8,999 nucleotides of DNA, taken from an uncultured Planctomycetota bacterium (GTDB lineage: Bacteria > Planctomycetota > UBA1135 > UBA2386). This document shows, in pieces, positions 7,807 to 8,999 of the stretch. Below the pieces are notes generated by a model. It was not told where the DNA came from. It made no database searches and was given only the letters and a program-made list of their open reading frames with translations. Each line of letters starts with the position of its first letter. Within the stretch, counting starts at the first letter, position 1. The stretch is taken from the NCBI GenBank assembly GCA_903925435.1, contig CAIYFF010000259.1, positions 1-8,999 of the forward strand, read 5' to 3'. A program made the position numbers and the translations under genes.

Positions 7807-8999
7807 GTGAGTCTGCGTCCTGCATCGATGTCTTCGCCACTCGGGCTGCTAGGGCCGCTGCTCTGGCCGCTGCTCGCCTTGGCTGCGTTCCTCGTGGGCT
7901 GCGGCGGCAATCTCCGGCCGCTGCAGGAGCCCCAGGCGGCCCAGTCGCAAAAGGTGCAGTTGCTCGTCGTTCCGGTGAGCGGCGTGCTCGGCACCAAAGA
8001 ACTCGCGCTGTGCCTGCGCGCGCTTCGGCAGGCTGAGCAGGAGGGCTGCAACGTCGCGTTCCGCTTCGAGGACGCCGGCGGCGACGCGGAGTCGCTGGGC
8101 GAGGTGCAGGCTTTGCTGGACCAGATCGAGCGCGTGCGCGGCAAGGTCGGCACGACGGCGATCGTGCGCGGCACGGTGCGCGGCGGCGCTGCGTATGCGG
8201 CGCTGTTGTGCGACCAACTGTGGTTCTTGCGCGGCGGCGACATTGGATCGATCACGCCGATGCCGACGTTCTTCGAGCAGGTGGAGCAGCTGACGGATGA
8301 TTCCGCCGAGGCTCGCAGGTTCCGCGCGTTCCGCGAGGAAATGCGCGCGCGGCTCGACCGCCGCGCCAACAAGTTGACTGCGGACGCGGCGCGGCTCTGC
8401 GAAGGCATGGTCGATCCGTCGCTGCAACTCGTGCGCGTTCGCGTTCGCGAGCGCGGCCTCGAGGCCACGCGCATCGTCGACCAAAAGGAACTCACGGGCT
8501 TGCAGGCCGCGGGCTCGACGATTCTGGAGCAGGCCGCGGTCACGCGCCCTGTTGTGCTGACCGCAGAGGAAGCAGAGCAAGCACGCATCGCGCAAGGCAC
8601 GGTGCAGTCGGTGGAGCAACTCTGCGCCGACGTGCTCGGCCTCGATCCGAAGGAGTGCTTCGAGATCGAATACGCGTGGGTCGAGCGCATGGTGTCGTGG
8701 CTCGAACTGTTCCAGCCTGCGCTGCTCGTGCTCGGGCTCGTGCTGCTGATCCTCGAGATCAAGACGCCGGGCGTCGGCTTGCCTGGCCTGCTCGGCTCCG
8801 GGTTCTTGGCGCTGGCGTTGTTCTACAACTACCTCGTCGGACTCGCAGAGATCCCCGAGATCGCGCTGTTCTTCCTCGGCATCGCGTCGCTTGCGGTCGA
8901 GATCTTCGTGTTGCCCGGCGTCGTGGTGTTCGGCGCGGTGGGCTTCCTCTGCCTCGTCGCATCGCTGGTGCTGAGCCGCCAGACGTTCGTGTTGCCCGA
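7807..8999 (+). CDS. Long NfeD-type membrane protein with lipoprotein signal and apparently inactive ClpP-like domain (3' end beyond window)
   Basis: The frame runs off the window (397 codons visible). Start: GTG at 7807 is preferred over ATG at 7828 because it adds an Arg to the n-region of the signal; neither has a clear ribosome site. The hydrophobic stretch ends in the lipobox LVGC (Cys codon 7900-7902, residue 32 from the GTG). Residues about 48-300 resemble the SppA/ClpP-like domain of NfeD long forms: VVPVSGVLGTKE, RFEDAGGDAES (family DTPGG), ALLCDQLWFLRGGDIGSITPM (family ALACDxIxMAPGAxIGxATP) and VVLTAEEAEQARIAQGTV. At the catalytic Ser position (family AxSAG) there is Gly (codon 8182-8184), and no Lys occurs between there and residue 189, so the Ser-Lys dyad seems absent. 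From about 8692 on, several TM helices follow (PALLVLGLVLLILEIKTPG, the NfeD signature region, then two or three more). The C-terminal OB-fold would be downstream. Family members act at the membrane, often with an SPFH/flotillin partner; none is in view. Confidence 0.85.
   Translation, partial: MSLRPASMSSPLGLLGPLLWPLLALAAFLVGCGGNLRPLQEPQAAQSQKVQLLVVPVSGVLGTKELALCLRALRQAEQEGCNVAFRFEDAGGDAESLGEVQALLDQIERVRGKVGTTAIVRGTVRGGAAYAALLCDQLWFLRGGDIGSITPMPTFFEQVEQLTDDSAEARRFRAFREEMRARLDRRANKLTADAARLCEGMVDPSLQLVRVRVRERGLEATRIVDQKELTGLQAAGSTILEQAAVTRPVVLTAEEAEQARIAQGTVQSVEQLCADVLGLDPKECFEIEYAWVERMVSWLELFQPALLVLGLVLLILEIKTPGVGLPGLLGSGFLALALFYNYLVGLAEIPEIALFFLGIASLAVEIFVLPGVVVFGAVGFLCLVASLVLSRQTFVLP

Noticed and set aside
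6903..8762. A 619-codon - strand frame spanning the divergent intergenic region and the NfeD-type gene
   Set aside because: Ser/Arg/Thr/Pro-rich shadow. The opposite strand carries recognisable NfeD features, and the other - strand frame carries the membrane protein.

Overview
The window is high-GC (roughly two-thirds G+C by eye), densely coded bacterial chromosome with no RNA genes, insertion sequences or CRISPR. Two observations lean toward a planctomycete-like bacterium: a four-TM protein with the N-terminal phrase VIIRPWPKVVFLYPT, which I associate from memory with planctomycete hypothetical proteins, and a long NfeD-type protein. This is an inference; Myxococcota or another high-GC phylum is not excluded.

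Left block (1-3202, + strand): a tightly packed co-directional set. It holds the 3' part of lysA (diaminopimelate decarboxylase, last step of lysine synthesis), a 65-aa putative lipoprotein overlapping the lysA stop by ATGA, an IscU/NifU-N type Fe-S scaffold protein, and a sigma-54-dependent activator with a GAF sensor domain (TGATG overlap). The spacing (overlap, 9 nt, overlap) indicates a single transcript.

Middle block (7639 down to 3213, - strand): a four-gene operon with gaps of 19 nt, an 8-nt overlap and 6 nt, preceded by a plausible sigma-70-type promoter. In transcription order it encodes a four-TM membrane protein with a PH-like tail, a 689-aa two-domain protein, a Gfo/Idh/MocA dehydrogenase and a left-handed beta-helix acetyltransferase with a Cys4 tail. 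The dehydrogenase, aminotransferase and acetyltransferase match the three consecutive activities that build a 3-acetamido sugar nucleotide in the WbpB/WbpE/WbpD (WlbA/WlbC/WlbB) pathway. The N-terminal ~280 residues of the two-domain protein look like a UDP-GlcNAc 2-epimerase (WecB/WbpI family) whose catalytic motifs have decayed, fused to a complete DegT/DnrJ/EryC1 aminotransferase. This is the most unusual thing in the window.

Right block (7807-8999, + strand): the 5' part of a long NfeD-type membrane protein with a lipoprotein signal, a ClpP/SppA-like domain in which the expected catalytic Ser and Lys both appear to be missing, and a multi-TM region. It runs off the window.

The converging ends of the left and middle blocks are 10 nt apart and share a small hairpin; the middle and right blocks diverge from a 167-nt intergenic region. 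The 8-bp palindrome GCGATCGC occurs nine times in the window, far more than base composition predicts.
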